DNA from: JAAYVZ01 sp035384965
GTDB lineage: Bacteria > Acidobacteriota > Thermoanaerobaculia > Thermoanaerobaculales > Thermoanaerobaculaceae
Assembly (NCBI GenBank): GCA_035384965.1
Contig: DAOOJE010000003.1
Span: 122,098 to 186,097, forward strand
Length of the DNA stretch: 64,000 nucleotides
Direction: 5' to 3'
The translations under genes and the position numbers were made by a program. The first letter of the stretch is position 1; each line of letters starts with the position of its first letter. A model generated the notes under the pieces. That model made no database searches and was not told the origin of the DNA. It saw only the letters and a list, made by a program, of their open reading frames with translations. Shown one piece after another: positions 34,148 to 43,530 of the stretch.

Positions 34148-35275
34148 GTGACCAGTGCTTCGTCTGAGCAGGCCATCCACCGCGTGCCGTTCGACACCCT
34201 CGAACACTTCATGCGCGATGTCTTCATCGGCCTCGGCGTGCCGCCCGAGGAGGCCGCCGTGTGCGCCGAGGTGCTCATCACCGCCGACAAGCGCGGCATC
34301 GACTCGCACGGCGTCAGCCGCATGAAGCCGATTTACTACGACCGGATCAAGGACGGGATCCAGTTCCCCGTCACCCACTTCGAGGTGATCAAGGAGACCG
34401 AGACGACTGCCCTGATCGACGGCCACGACGGCATGGGCCATGTCATCGCCAAGCGCGCCAACCAGATGGCGATCGACAAGGCACGCCGATACGGCATGGG
34501 CATGACCGCGGTGCGCAACTCCACGCACTACGGGATCGCCGGCTACTACGTTCTGGAGTGCTGCAGGGCCGGCATGATCGGCATGAGCGGCACCAACGCC
34601 CGGCCCTCGATCGCCCCCACCTTCGGGGTCGAGAACATGCTGGGCACCAACCCTCTCACCGTCGGCTGCCCCACCGACGAGCCGTTCCCGTTCATGCTCG
34701 ACTGCGCCACTTCGGTGACCCAGCGCGGCAAGATCGAGGTCTACGCCCGCCTCGGCAAGGAGCTGCCTCCTGGCTGGGTCATCGACCACGAGGGCAAGAC
34801 CCGCACCGATGCCGCGGGTGTCCTCGCGGACCTGGTGGCGGGCACGGCGGCCCTCACGCCGCTCGGCGGCCTCGGCGAGGAGACCGCCGGCTACAAGGGG
34901 TACGGCTTCGCGACCTTCGTCGAGATCCTCTCGGCGGCTCTGCAGGACGGACGTTACCTCAAGCAGCTCCTGGGCTTCGAGGACGGCAGGAAGGTCCCCT
35001 ACCACCTCGGCCACTTCTTCATCGCCATCGACATCGAGCACTTCCTGCCGCTGGAGCGCTTCGCGCACACGGCTGGCGAGATTTGCCGCCAGCTCCGGGC
35101 CTCCGAGAAGGCGCCCGGCGCCGAGCGCATCTACACCGCCGGCGAGAAGGAGTACCTGTACTGGCTCGCCAACCGGGACCTCGGGGTGCCCATCAACGAG
35201 AGCCTGCGCCGCGAGATCGACTTCATGCGCGCCGAGCAGGGCCTCGGGCACTACCGCTTCCCTTGGGACCGGTAG
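34148..35275 (+). CDS. Ldh_2 family (malate/L-lactate dehydrogenase-like) NAD(P)H oxidoreductase
   Basis: 375 residues of the Ldh_2 family (malate, L-lactate, ureidoglycolate and related 2-hydroxyacid dehydrogenases; unrelated to Rossmann-type LDH). Family motifs: ADKRGIDSHGVSRM near the N-terminus, RNSTHYGIAGYY with the catalytic histidine, TNARPSIAPTFG and LGTNPLTVGCP, and a late GYKGYGFATFVEIL. Substrate within the family cannot be decided. The GTG at 34148 is preceded by GGGGAGAG; an upstream GTG would add 13 residues. Followed after 75 bases by an unrelated surface protein, so probably monocistronic. Confidence 0.88.
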   Translation: MTSASSEQAIHRVPFDTLEHFMRDVFIGLGVPPEEAAVCAEVLITADKRGIDSHGVSRMKPIYYDRIKDGIQFPVTHFEVIKETETTALIDGHDGMGHVIAKRANQMAIDKARRYGMGMTAVRNSTHYGIAGYYVLECCRAGMIGMSGTNARPSIAPTFGVENMLGTNPLTVGCPTDEPFPFMLDCATSVTQRGKIEVYARLGKELPPGWVIDHEGKTRTDAAGVLADLVAGTAALTPLGGLGEETAGYKGYGFATFVEILSAALQDGRYLKQLLGFEDGRKVPYHLGHFFIAIDIEHFLPLERFAHTAGEICRQLRASEKAPGAERIYTAGEKEYLYWLANRDLGVPINESLRREIDFMRAEQGLGHYRFPWDR

Positions 35276-35350
35276 GACCCGCCCCCTTCCATCGAGCCGC
35301 CTCGCGACGTACACTGACAGGCAGTGGCACGTCGAGAGGAGGAGCCTGTC

Positions 35351-36826
35351 ATGAGCATGGTGCGAGGCAGCAACAGGGCCCTCCTGCTTGGAGTGTGCGT
35401 GGTCGCGGCGATGACGACACTGGCCGCCGGCCCCGCCGCACACGCCCAGCAGACCTGGATCCGCGACCCCGGCAACCCGCTCATCACCGAGCGGGGCTCG
35501 TTCCAGCCCGAAGTGGTCGTCGTTGGCGGCACCTACCACATGTATTACACCGACCGCAGCGTCATCCCGGAAGTCATCCGCCACCGCACCTCGGCCGACG
35601 GCCTGGCGTGGGGCCCCTCGGCGATCGTGCTGCAGTCCGGGACGGCCGGCGCGTGGGACGACGACGGCGTGGTCTGCAGCGCCGTGCTGGTCGAGGGCGG
35701 CGTCTTCAAGATGTGGTACACCGGGCGCGGCACGAGCGGGCCGGTGAACCAGATCGGCTACGCCACTTCCTCCGACGGCGTCGCCTGGACCAAGTACCCC
35801 GGCAACCCGATCATGACCGTGGGGGGCGCCGGCGCCTGGGACTCGGCGCGGGTGCGGGAGGCCACCGTTGTCCGCCTGGGCTCCACCTACCACATGTGGT
35901 ACGCGGGCACCCAGAGCCACCCGGTGTACCGTATCGGCTACGCGACCTCCCCTGACGGCCTGACGTGGACCAAGCACCCCGCCAACCCGGTGCTGAGCGC
36001 GGGGCCTGCGGGGGCGTGGGACGACGATACCGTGTACGCTCCGCAGGTCGTGCACCACGGCGGCACGTTCCACATGTGGTACTCGGCGGGGGACGGGACG
36101 ACCCCACAGAACTGGCAGATCGGGTACGCCACCTCGTGCGACCAGGACGGCGTCGCCTGGGTCAAGGACCCCGCCAACCCGGTGCTCGGGATCGGCGCCA
36201 ACCCCTCCTGGGAGTGCGGGGATTCGGTCGACTTCAATTTCGTCTTCAACGATGGTGGGGTGTGGACGATGTACTACTCGGGCGCTTCCAGCCGCTGTGG
36301 AGGCGGGGATTACCAGATCGGCCGCGCCGTGTTGGCGGGCGAGCTGCCGCCGGGGGATGCGTGCGAGGCCGACCTCCGCCTCGACAAGTCGGTCGACTTC
36401 GCGACCCGCACCGTCGGCCAGAATGTGGTCTTCACCATCGCCGTCACCAACCTGGGCGGCAACTGCGCCAGCGACGCGGTGATCGCCGACCTGCTGCCGG
36501 CCGGCTTCGTCTGGGTTGCCGACGACTCCGGCGGCGCCTACAACCCCGTCACCGGGGTGTGGACGATCCCGCTCCTCCTTCCCGGCTCGACGGTCTCGCT
36601 GCACATCACCGCCACCGCGGTCTCGCCCGGGGTCTGGGTCAACACCGCCACGATCGCCGCCGCCGTCCCGGACGACCCGGTGCCCGACAACAACACCGAC
36701 TCCGTGACCGTCACGGTGCAGCCGCCGCTTGAGTGGGCGATCCCGGTCGCCTCGCCGGCGGGGCTGGCCGCTCTCGCCGGTCTCGTGCTGCTGGCCGGGG
36801 CTCTCCTGCTGGTGCGCCGCGGCTGA
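35351..36826 (+). CDS. secreted five-bladed beta-propeller (glycosidase-like) protein with IPTL-type C-terminal sorting signal
   Basis: 491 residues. Signal peptide ends near AAHAQ. Residues ~30-330 are repeats of the form W-D-G..HMWY..GYATSxDGxxWTK, typical of GH43/GH32/GH130-like five-bladed propellers; the catalytic acids of those families were not identified, so it may only bind glycans. A DUF11-type beta-sandwich follows (~345-450). The end, IPVASPAGLAALAGLVLLAG plus basic VRRG, resembles IPTL/PEP-CTERM sorting signals. The matching exosortase is not in the window. GAGGAGGAG precedes the ATG at 35351. Confidence 0.8.
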   Translation: MSMVRGSNRALLLGVCVVAAMTTLAAGPAAHAQQTWIRDPGNPLITERGSFQPEVVVVGGTYHMYYTDRSVIPEVIRHRTSADGLAWGPSAIVLQSGTAGAWDDDGVVCSAVLVEGGVFKMWYTGRGTSGPVNQIGYATSSDGVAWTKYPGNPIMTVGGAGAWDSARVREATVVRLGSTYHMWYAGTQSHPVYRIGYATSPDGLTWTKHPANPVLSAGPAGAWDDDTVYAPQVVHHGGTFHMWYSAGDGTTPQNWQIGYATSCDQDGVAWVKDPANPVLGIGANPSWECGDSVDFNFVFNDGGVWTMYYSGASSRCGGGDYQIGRAVLAGELPPGDACEADLRLDKSVDFATRTVGQNVVFTIAVTNLGGNCASDAVIADLLPAGFVWVADDSGGAYNPVTGVWTIPLLLPGSTVSLHITATAVSPGVWVNTATIAAAVPDDPVPDNNTDSVTVTVQPPLEWAIPVASPAGLAALAGLVLLAGALLLVRRG

Positions 36827-36880
36827 CCGGCCGGATCGAGGCCGGCTCTGGCGCCGTCGTGACCCTCCTCGGGGCGGGGA

Positions 36881-37777
36881 TCAGAACAGCCGGTCCGCCG
36901 CCGCCAGCAGCGTCCGCGCGTCGCGCTGGAAGTAGACGTTCCAGCGATACGGGCTCGTCGCTTGCCGGGGGTCCTGCGCCACCACCCACTGCAGGTCGGC
37001 CTCGAAGGCGGCGCGATGGCCCGTCTTCGTGTGCAGGTACTTGGCGCGTCCCCAGCGGTGCAGGAGCGAGGACGGCGCCATCTCGACCGCCTCGGCGAAC
37101 GACGCCGCCGACCGTTCGAGGTCGCCACCCACCGCCCTGGGGAGCGCGAGGTAGTACACCCCCCAGGTGAACGGCACCCCGCCCTCGAGATAGCCCCAGT
37201 CGAGTTCGCCGAGGCGCTCCAGCAGCCCCTGGGTGCGTTTCATCCAGCGAAAGTTGACGACCCGCTGCGGCGGGCTCTGGCACTCCTTGAACAGGTACGA
37301 GACCGCCGTGATCCACCAGAACATCGCGCCGGCGTGATCGCGCCCGAGGTGGCGGCCGGCCTCCTCGACGCTCGCGCCACTTTCGACCGCCGCCCGGAAC
37401 GTCGGGTCGAGCGCCATGGCCCGCTCGCACGCCCCAATCGCTGCCAGGTAGGCAGCCTTCTTGGCCTGGCGGGACTGCAGGTAGGCGGCGCCGAGCAGCA
37501 CGTGCAGCTCGCCGAGCCGTTCGAGCGCTTGCCGGTGCCCGGGATCCATCGTCAGGGCGCGCTGCTGGGCCGCGATGGCGGCCCTCACGCGTGCCTCGTC
37601 GTCGGCCGCGGCATGCAGCCTCTCGGCATCCTCGAGCAGTTGGGCCGGCGCCGAGGCGCCGCTACCGGGGTCGAAACCCTCCCAGCCGGGCCGCCAAGCA
37701 AGGCACCCGGCCGAGGCGCAAGCACAGACGAGCGCCAGCGCCGCATGCGCGAACCGGGCCGGGGCGGTGCCGCTCAT
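36881..37777 (-). CDS. lipoprotein, TRAP-transporter T-component (TatT)-like
   Basis: 298 residues with a lipobox (CACASAGC, cysteine ~25) and then an all-helical, TPR-like protein: ALERLGELHVLLGAAYL, AIGACERAMALDPTF, FWWITAVSYLFKE and AVEMAPSSLLHRWGRAKY. The overall pattern matches the TatT family, first described as the T-component of a Treponema TRAP transporter with a ligand-binding trimer. No TRAP permease or periplasmic binding gene is nearby. Start overlaps the end of the hydrolase gene by four bases (ATGA), so the two probably act together at the envelope. Confidence 0.75.
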   Translation of the reverse strand: MSGTAPARFAHAALALVCACASAGCLAWRPGWEGFDPGSGASAPAQLLEDAERLHAAADDEARVRAAIAAQQRALTMDPGHRQALERLGELHVLLGAAYLQSRQAKKAAYLAAIGACERAMALDPTFRAAVESGASVEEAGRHLGRDHAGAMFWWITAVSYLFKECQSPPQRVVNFRWMKRTQGLLERLGELDWGYLEGGVPFTWGVYYLALPRAVGGDLERSAASFAEAVEMAPSSLLHRWGRAKYLHTKTGHRAAFEADLQWVVAQDPRQATSPYRWNVYFQRDARTLLAAADRLF

Positions 37778-38553
37778 CGGCACCCCGGTGCGACCTGGCC
37801 GCTCGCCAGCATCGCCGTCCAGAGTTCGCGCCACACCCGCCAGTCGTGCCCGCCGGCACGCACGAACACTCGCTCCGGCGGGAGTACCTCGGCGAGTAGC
37901 CGGTTCGAGCGTGCCAGGGCGTCGGACTCTCCCCACCCGAGCACGAGCAGCGGCGTACCCCGGGGCTCGACCCACCGGCGCAGCCACCGCCAGATATCGC
38001 GCTGCCAGTCGTCGGCGGCCAGAGTCGCCGGGGGCGTCCACCGCGCGAGACCGCCGGCTGCCGCCACCTCCTCGATCACCGGCCTGTCGCCGAGGAACGG
38101 CGCCAGCAGCACCAGCCCGTCCACCTCGCCAGGGTGGTAGCGGTCGTACATGAGCGTCCCGAGCCCTCCCATCGACACGCCCACCAGCCAGACCTGCCGC
38201 ACTCCGCGGGCCCTGGCCGGCGCCACCACGTCCTCGCGTAGGCGCACGTCGGCGGTGCGGCGCACGTAGTACCCGAGGTGCAGGTCGGCAGCCACGACCT
38301 CGGCGCGGATGCCCGCCGCGGCCACCGCCGGAGCGAACCCCTCGCGCCGGAACACCCCGGCGCGGTCGCCCCTCCCGGGCAGCAGCACGACGAGGCACTC
38401 CCCGCCCGCAGGCATCGGGGCCAGGCGCTCGACCACCAGCGGGGCAGGAGCCGGCGTCCAGGGCCCCACGCACGCGGCCAGGCCTGCGCACAGCCCGATC
38501 AGGCCGGCCCGCCCGGCCACGACTTCTCGTTTCGACCCCGAGAGGAAAGGCAT
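37774..38553 (-). CDS. lipoprotein alpha/beta hydrolase
   Basis: 259 residues. A signal with lipobox LAAC (cysteine ~28), then an alpha/beta-hydrolase fold: LVVLLPGRGDRAGVF, the nucleophile elbow GVSMGGLG, the acid in WGESDALA and the histidine in GGHDWRVW. An envelope-anchored esterase or lipase-like enzyme is expected; substrate unknown. ATG at 38553 was chosen because it starts the lipoprotein signal. Coupled by overlap to the TatT-like gene. Divergent from icmF with a 119-base spacer. Confidence 0.78.
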   Translation of the reverse strand: MPFLSGSKREVVAGRAGLIGLCAGLAACVGPWTPAPAPLVVERLAPMPAGGECLVVLLPGRGDRAGVFRREGFAPAVAAAGIRAEVVAADLHLGYYVRRTADVRLREDVVAPARARGVRQVWLVGVSMGGLGTLMYDRYHPGEVDGLVLLAPFLGDRPVIEEVAAAGGLARWTPPATLAADDWQRDIWRWLRRWVEPRGTPLLVLGWGESDALARSNRLLAEVLPPERVFVRAGGHDWRVWRELWTAMLASGQVAPGCR

Positions 38554-38642
38554 GATGGCTGGCTCCCCGTCAAGGATACCCCCAACGACGCGCGGGGCGG
38601 CCCGGTGGGGCGGCCACCGGCAGCGGAGGGAATGCGCCCCGA

Positions 38643-38668
38643 CCCCCCCCGCCTTAGGCGAAGGGGGG
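38643..38668 (+). promoter_or_regulatory. hairpin sequestering the icmF Shine-Dalgarno
   Basis: C-run 38643-38650 plus GCC (38651-38653), loop TTA, GGC (38657-38659), a GAA bulge and GGGGGG (38663-38668). The G-run is the Shine-Dalgarno of icmF (ATG 38673), so folding would block ribosome binding. It may be a translational control element or chance pairing. Confidence 0.35.
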
Positions 38669-38672
38669 AAGC

Positions 38673-41600
38673 ATGCCCGCCATACCCGCATACCATCCCA
38701 GGCACCCGGTGCGCATCGTCACCGCAACGGCGCTGTTCGACGGTCACGACGCCGCCATCAACGTCATGCGCCGCCTGCTGCAGGCCACCGGCGCCGAGGT
38801 CGTCCACCTCGGCCACGACCGCTCGGTCGAGGAGATCGTCACGGCGGCGATCCAGGAGGATGTCCAGGGGGTCGCCCTCACCTCGTACCAGGGCGGTCAC
38901 ATGGAGACGTTCACCTACCTCCGGCAGCGCCTCGACGAGGCGGGCGCCCGCCACGTGCGGATCTTCGGCGGCGGCGGGGGGGTCATCGTGCCGCGCGAGA
39001 TCGAGGAGCTGCACCGGCGTGGGATCGACCGCATCTTCTCCCCCGAGGACGGGCGGGCGATGGGGCTGCAAGGCATGATCAACGTCGTGGTCGAGGGGTG
39101 CGACTTCGACCTCTGCGCGCTCGAGCCGCCGTCCGATGAGGGGTGGCTCGCGCTCGCGCGCGCCATCACTCGCGTCGAGAACGGCCGCGCCGCCCGGGTG
39201 CCGGACGGGCCCGGCCGGCTCGCCCCCGTGGTCGGCGTCACCGGCTCCGGCGGCGCCGGCAAGTCGAGCCTCACCGACGAGCTGGTGCGCCGCTTCGTGA
39301 ACGATTTCCGCGACGCGCGCGTGGCGGTGCTGTGCGTCGACCCGACCCGCCGCAAGACCGGCGGGGCGCTGCTCGGCGACCGCATCCGCTTCAACTCGTT
39401 GCAGACCCCCCGCGTGTTCTTGCGCTCGCTCGCCACCCGGGGGGCCCGCTCGGAGCTTTCCGCTGCCGTGGCCCCTGTGCTCGCGGTGGTGCGCTCGGCG
39501 GGGTTCGACCTGGTGATCGTCGAAACGGCCGGCACCGGGCAAGGTGACGCCGCGATCGCCGAGCTCGCAGATGTCTCGCTGTATGTCATGACCGCGGAGT
39601 ACGGAGCGGCGTCGCAGCTCGAGAAGATCGCCATGCTGGACTTCGCGGACCTCGTCGCGATCAACAAGTTTACCCGCCGCGGCAGCGCCGACGCGCTGCG
39701 CGACGTGCGCAAGCAGCTGCAGCGCAACCACGCCTGGTTCGACCGCGACCCCGCGACCCTGCCGGTGTTCGGCACTTCGGCCGCCCACTTCAACGACGCT
39801 GGCGTCAACGCCCTTTACGCGCACCTGCTGGCCCGGATCAACGAGAAGACGGGCACGCGGTGGACGCCGTCGCACTTCGCGGATTCCCGCCGCACCACCG
39901 ACGCCGCCGCCAGCATCATCCCGCCAGGGCGCGAGCGCTACCTCTCGGAAGTCGCGGCGGCCTGCCGCGAGTATCGGGCCTGGGCGCAGGAGCAGGCCGC
40001 GGTCGCGGCCGACCTCGACGGCCTCCGTCGGGCCATCGCGCTGCTGGGCGGACCCGACAACCGCGACTGGATGCCGTACCCGCCCGGGCTCGGCAGCGGC
40101 GAGCCGCCGAGCGAGGCCACCGGCCAGCTCGCCGGTGCCCCGGCCCGGGCAACGAGCCCCGCGATCGCCGACCTCGCGGCCGAGTACAACCGCCGCCTGC
40201 CGCGGCTCGACCCGCGGTGCGCCGAGATCCTGCGCGGGTGGGACGACTGGGAGGCGGGCTACGAGGCCCCGCAGTTCCGCTACCAGGTGCGCGGCCGGGA
40301 CGTGGTCGTCGACAACTACCGCGAAACACTGGCGGGAACCCGCGTGCGCAAGGTCGCCCGCCCGCGCTTTTGCGGCGCCGGCGACCGGCTCTCGTGGCGG
40401 CTGCTCGAGAACGTGCCGGGCGAATTCCCCTACACCGGCGGCGTCTTCCCGTTCAAGCGCGAGAGCGAGGACCCGACCCGGATGTTTGCCGGGGAGGGGC
40501 CGGCAGAGCGCACCAACCGCCGGTTTCACCTGCTGGCGGCGGGGCAGCCGTCGGTGCGGCTGTCCACCGCCTTCGACTCGGTGACCCTGTACGGCGAGGA
40601 CCCGGCGCGTCGGCCTGACATCTTCGGCAAGATCGGCGAGTCGGGCGTGTCGGTCTTCACCGTCGAGGAGGCCGAGGAGCTGTACGCAGGGTTCGACCTG
40701 TGCGACCCACGAACCTCGGTGAGCATGACGATCAACGGCCCGGCGCCGACCGTGCTCGCGTTCTTCTTCAACGTGGCGATCCGCCAACAGTGCCGGCGTT
40801 TTTTGCGTGAGCGGGGGCGGCTCGACATCACGCCCGAGCAGGTCCTGGAGCCCGACCGGCGGCGCGGCGCGCGCTGGGAGGAGGTGCGGGCGCTGCTGGG
40901 CGACGAGGAGTACGCCGCCATCGCCGCCCGCACCGTCGCCACGGTGCGCGGCACCGTGCAGGCGGACGTGCTCAAGGAGGACCAGGGGCAGAACACCTGC
41001 ATCTTCTCCACCGAGTTCGCGCTCCGCATGATGGGCGACGTGCAGCAGTACTTCGTCGACAAGGGGGTGCGCAACTCCTACTCCGTCAGCATCTCCGGCT
41101 ACCACATCGCGGAGGCCGGCGCAAACCCCATCCACCAGCTTGCCTTCACGCTCGCCAACGGCTTCACGTGCCTCGAGCACTACCGCCACCGCGGCATGGC
41201 CGTGGACGAGTACGCCCCCAGCCTCTCGTTCTTCTTCTCCAACGGCATGGACGCCGAGTACGCGGTGATCGGGCGGGTGGCGCGGCGGATCTGGGCGGTG
41301 GCGCTGCAGCGGCTGTACGGCGCTTCGCCCCGCAGCCAGATGCTCAAGTACCACATCCAGACCTCGGGGCGCTCGCTGCACGCCCAGGAGATCGAGCTCA
41401 ACGACATCCGCACCACGCTGCAGGCGCTGCTGGCCACCTACGACAACGCCCAGAGCCTGCACACCAACGCCTACGACGAGGCGATCACCACCCCGACCGA
41501 GGAGTCGGTGCGGCGGGCGCTGGCGATCCAGCTCATCATCAACCGCGAGCTGGGCCTCACCTTCTGCGAGAACTCCACGCAGGGGTCGTTCATCGTCGAG

Positions 41601-42053
41601 GAGCTCACCGACCTCGTGGAGGAGGCAGTGCTGGCCGAGTTCGACCGGATCTCCGAGCGCGGCGGCGTCCTCGGAGCCATGGAGCTCGCCTACCAGCGCG
41701 GCGTCATCCAGGACGACTCGCTGCGCTACGAGCGCGCCAAGCACGACGGCACCCTGCCGATCGTCGGCGTCAACACCTTCCTCCCCCGCGACACCGGCGA
41801 GGCGAGTCAGCCGCGCGAGGTCGCGCTCACCCGCGCGAGCCTCGAGGAAAAGGAAGCGTGCCTCGCCCGCCTCGCCGACTTCCAGGCCCGCCACGCCGCG
41901 GGTGCGCCGGCCGCCCTCGCCCGCCTCAAGGAGGTCGCCCTCACCGGCGGCAACGTCTTCGAGGAGCTGCTCTCGACCGTAGAGCACTGCTCGCTCGGCC
42001 AGATCACCCAGGCCCTCTACGAGGTCGGCGGCGCGTACCGGCGAAACATGTGA
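38673..42053 (+). CDS. icmF: fused isobutyryl-CoA mutase (IcmF)
   Basis: 1126 residues in one chain: B12-binding domain (~12-145; FDGHDAAINV with the axial His25), a MeaB-like G-protein chaperone domain (~185-420; P-loop GSGGAGKSS, ETAGTGQGD), a linker, and the substrate-binding TIM barrel (~560-1126; VSMTINGPAPTVLAFF, YSVSISGYHIAEAGANP). IcmF interconverts isobutyryl-CoA and n-butyryl-CoA (some forms also pivalyl-CoA) with adenosylcobalamin, and its G-domain protects the cofactor. The adenosyltransferase at 21679 could load it. The segments 40979-41323 and 41868-42055 are repeated exactly downstream. ATG preceded by a G-rich Shine-Dalgarno inside a hairpin. Confidence 0.96.
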   Translation: MPAIPAYHPRHPVRIVTATALFDGHDAAINVMRRLLQATGAEVVHLGHDRSVEEIVTAAIQEDVQGVALTSYQGGHMETFTYLRQRLDEAGARHVRIFGGGGGVIVPREIEELHRRGIDRIFSPEDGRAMGLQGMINVVVEGCDFDLCALEPPSDEGWLALARAITRVENGRAARVPDGPGRLAPVVGVTGSGGAGKSSLTDELVRRFVNDFRDARVAVLCVDPTRRKTGGALLGDRIRFNSLQTPRVFLRSLATRGARSELSAAVAPVLAVVRSAGFDLVIVETAGTGQGDAAIAELADVSLYVMTAEYGAASQLEKIAMLDFADLVAINKFTRRGSADALRDVRKQLQRNHAWFDRDPATLPVFGTSAAHFNDAGVNALYAHLLARINEKTGTRWTPSHFADSRRTTDAAASIIPPGRERYLSEVAAACREYRAWAQEQAAVAADLDGLRRAIALLGGPDNRDWMPYPPGLGSGEPPSEATGQLAGAPARATSPAIADLAAEYNRRLPRLDPRCAEILRGWDDWEAGYEAPQFRYQVRGRDVVVDNYRETLAGTRVRKVARPRFCGAGDRLSWRLLENVPGEFPYTGGVFPFKRESEDPTRMFAGEGPAERTNRRFHLLAAGQPSVRLSTAFDSVTLYGEDPARRPDIFGKIGESGVSVFTVEEAEELYAGFDLCDPRTSVSMTINGPAPTVLAFFFNVAIRQQCRRFLRERGRLDITPEQVLEPDRRRGARWEEVRALLGDEEYAAIAARTVATVRGTVQADVLKEDQGQNTCIFSTEFALRMMGDVQQYFVDKGVRNSYSVSISGYHIAEAGANPIHQLAFTLANGFTCLEHYRHRGMAVDEYAPSLSFFFSNGMDAEYAVIGRVARRIWAVALQRLYGASPRSQMLKYHIQTSGRSLHAQEIELNDIRTTLQALLATYDNAQSLHTNAYDEAITTPTEESVRRALAIQLIINRELGLTFCENSTQGSFIVEELTDLVEEAVLAEFDRISERGGVLGAMELAYQRGVIQDDSLRYERAKHDGTLPIVGVNTFLPRDTGEASQPREVALTRASLEEKEACLARLADFQARHAAGAPAALARLKEVALTGGNVFEELLSTVEHCSLGQITQALYEVGGAYRRNM
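40979..41323 (+). repeat. icmF segment duplicated exactly at 45454-45798
   Basis: 345 bases identical to 45454-45798 by direct reading, same orientation, offset 4475. First of two blocks that make up the truncated icmF copy. Confidence 0.97.
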
Positions 42054-42055
42054 GG
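41868..42055 (+). repeat. icmF 3' end duplicated exactly at 45796-45983
   Basis: 188 bases identical to 45796-45983, offset 3928. The two blocks of the copy meet at a shared CGC. The repeat ends two bases after the icmF stop codon. Confidence 0.97.
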
Positions 42056-42319
42056 CTTCCACTCCTCCACGGCGTGGCCTCGGCTGAGGACACCGACGCA
42101 CCGGTTCGGCCATTTGAAGGCGTCCGCCGACCCGGCTTTCGAGACAAAGTCGCGGCCGATCGGCACCCGGTCCATGAACCTACTGGAGAACGCCGTCGTG
42201 CTCTTCAACGACGCGAGGACATCGATCCAGGCGCTGCATCGTACGCAGCCGCAGTTGGCTCCCAATCCACACACCTTGACGAGTATGGGAACTCGGAGTG
42301 CAAACGCAGTGAATCCTCT

Positions 42320-43386
42320 CTAGTTCCAAGGGTAGCCGTCCGTCTGGCAATGGGGAACGTAGATCCCTCCAAGTGCCCAGTAGGCCCACTTCGGCTGCCC
42401 ATTGCTCCTCAAGACTCCCTTTGTGTCACCATCGTCGGTGAGCTGATAGACGAAAACGTTGTCGATTCTGGGCAGCTCGTCCATCAAGCACAACGCCCGC
42501 AACAAGTACTGCCCTTGCTCAGTCTCGCCGTAGTTCGACCCCTTGCCCGTCTCCGTCACCCACACCCTCTGTCCCGTCATCCCTGCAGCGTCGTACTTCT
42601 GAAAACGGCCGTTCCACTTCTGCGTCAGAGCAGACAAGCTTGCTGTGCTCGAGTAGTGGTTCTGACTGATAATGTTGACCATTGCAGCAGCCCCGTATGT
42701 GCCGATCGCGGCGATGATCGCATCGCCACCACTGAACGTGTCCGTCACTGACGGCGCAAGGACCTTGTTGTCAGGGTTGGTGGCGTGGATTTCCTGCGCC
42801 GCAGGCTTCAGAAGAAGCTCAACGTACTGCTGGGCTGAGCCTCTCCACATGCTCCTGTTGTGTGGCTCGTTCCAGACCTCCCAGTGGGTGATGGACCGAT
42901 ATCTCCGCGTTACCGCCTGGACAAAAGCACGCCAGTGTTGCTGCGCCTCAGCAGACTCCGGAACACCCCATCTCTGGCCGCTACTGGAAGCCCACGCGGG
43001 AGTGCCCCAGAGAAGCGCTAGGATCTTGATTCCCCTGCGGTTGTACTCCGCGAAGAGCGTGTCTGTTGCACTCCAATCGTAGACTCCTGGATCGCGTTCT
43101 ACGCAGTCCCACTTGAAGTCGAGCCGGGCCCATCCGATGTTCATTTCCGGCAGCCTGTCCAACAGGTTCTGTTCGAGATGCCAGTGAGGGTTGATGCCAA
43201 ATGCCCTCGCCGGACTCAGAGAGTAGCAACCAATTGTCGGAGGATAGCCGGGCTCTGGGTCTGGGCAGCACTCTTCGCCACAATCCCAGTAGGGGGCTGG
43301 CAATTGACCTGCGCCCCACCATCAGCGCTAGCGAGCATAAGACAGCACACGACAAGGACACCGACAATCAGCCGAGGCGTTGCCAT
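42320..43386 (-). CDS. secreted glycoside hydrolase (GH5/GH39-like TIM barrel), apparent frameshift near the N-terminus
   Basis: From 43303 down the frame encodes 327 residues with a (beta/alpha)8 glycosidase pattern: the acid/base glutamate in HWEVWNEPHN, a late nucleophile candidate in VWVTETGKG, and GCYSLSPARAFGINPHWHLE at the N-terminus. That frame has only a TTG start. In another frame an ATG at 43386, preceded by GGAGGAATTGGAC, encodes a typical signal peptide (MATPRLIVGVLVVCCLMLAS). The two join if one base is missing at about 43303-43312, so the gene is either disrupted or contains a sequencing error. Substrate unknown; pairing with a glycosyltransferase suggests exopolysaccharide. 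Confidence 0.75.
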
Positions 43387-43530
43387 GTCCAATTCCTCCG
43401 TGCGCGATTGGTATTCACAGGGTCCGCCCCTGTCAACAGGCAGGCAGGCGCCCTACTACGGCCCCTTCTTGTCTCGCTCTGGTGTCCCCGGTCGACCCCA
43501 GGGTGCCGCTTGTCACAACCACCCCTGGAG

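Noticed and set aside
36827..36845. Terminator between the propeller and TatT genes
   Set aside because: There is a 6-bp CCGGCC/GGCCGG stem but no T-run on either side.
38499..42113. 1204-codon open frame antisense to icmF
   Set aside because: It mirrors icmF codon structure, is Arg/Gly/Val-rich with no motif, and is a usual product of high-GC coding DNA. The same holds for long antisense frames at 1935-4253, 50722-55263 and 52860-56657.
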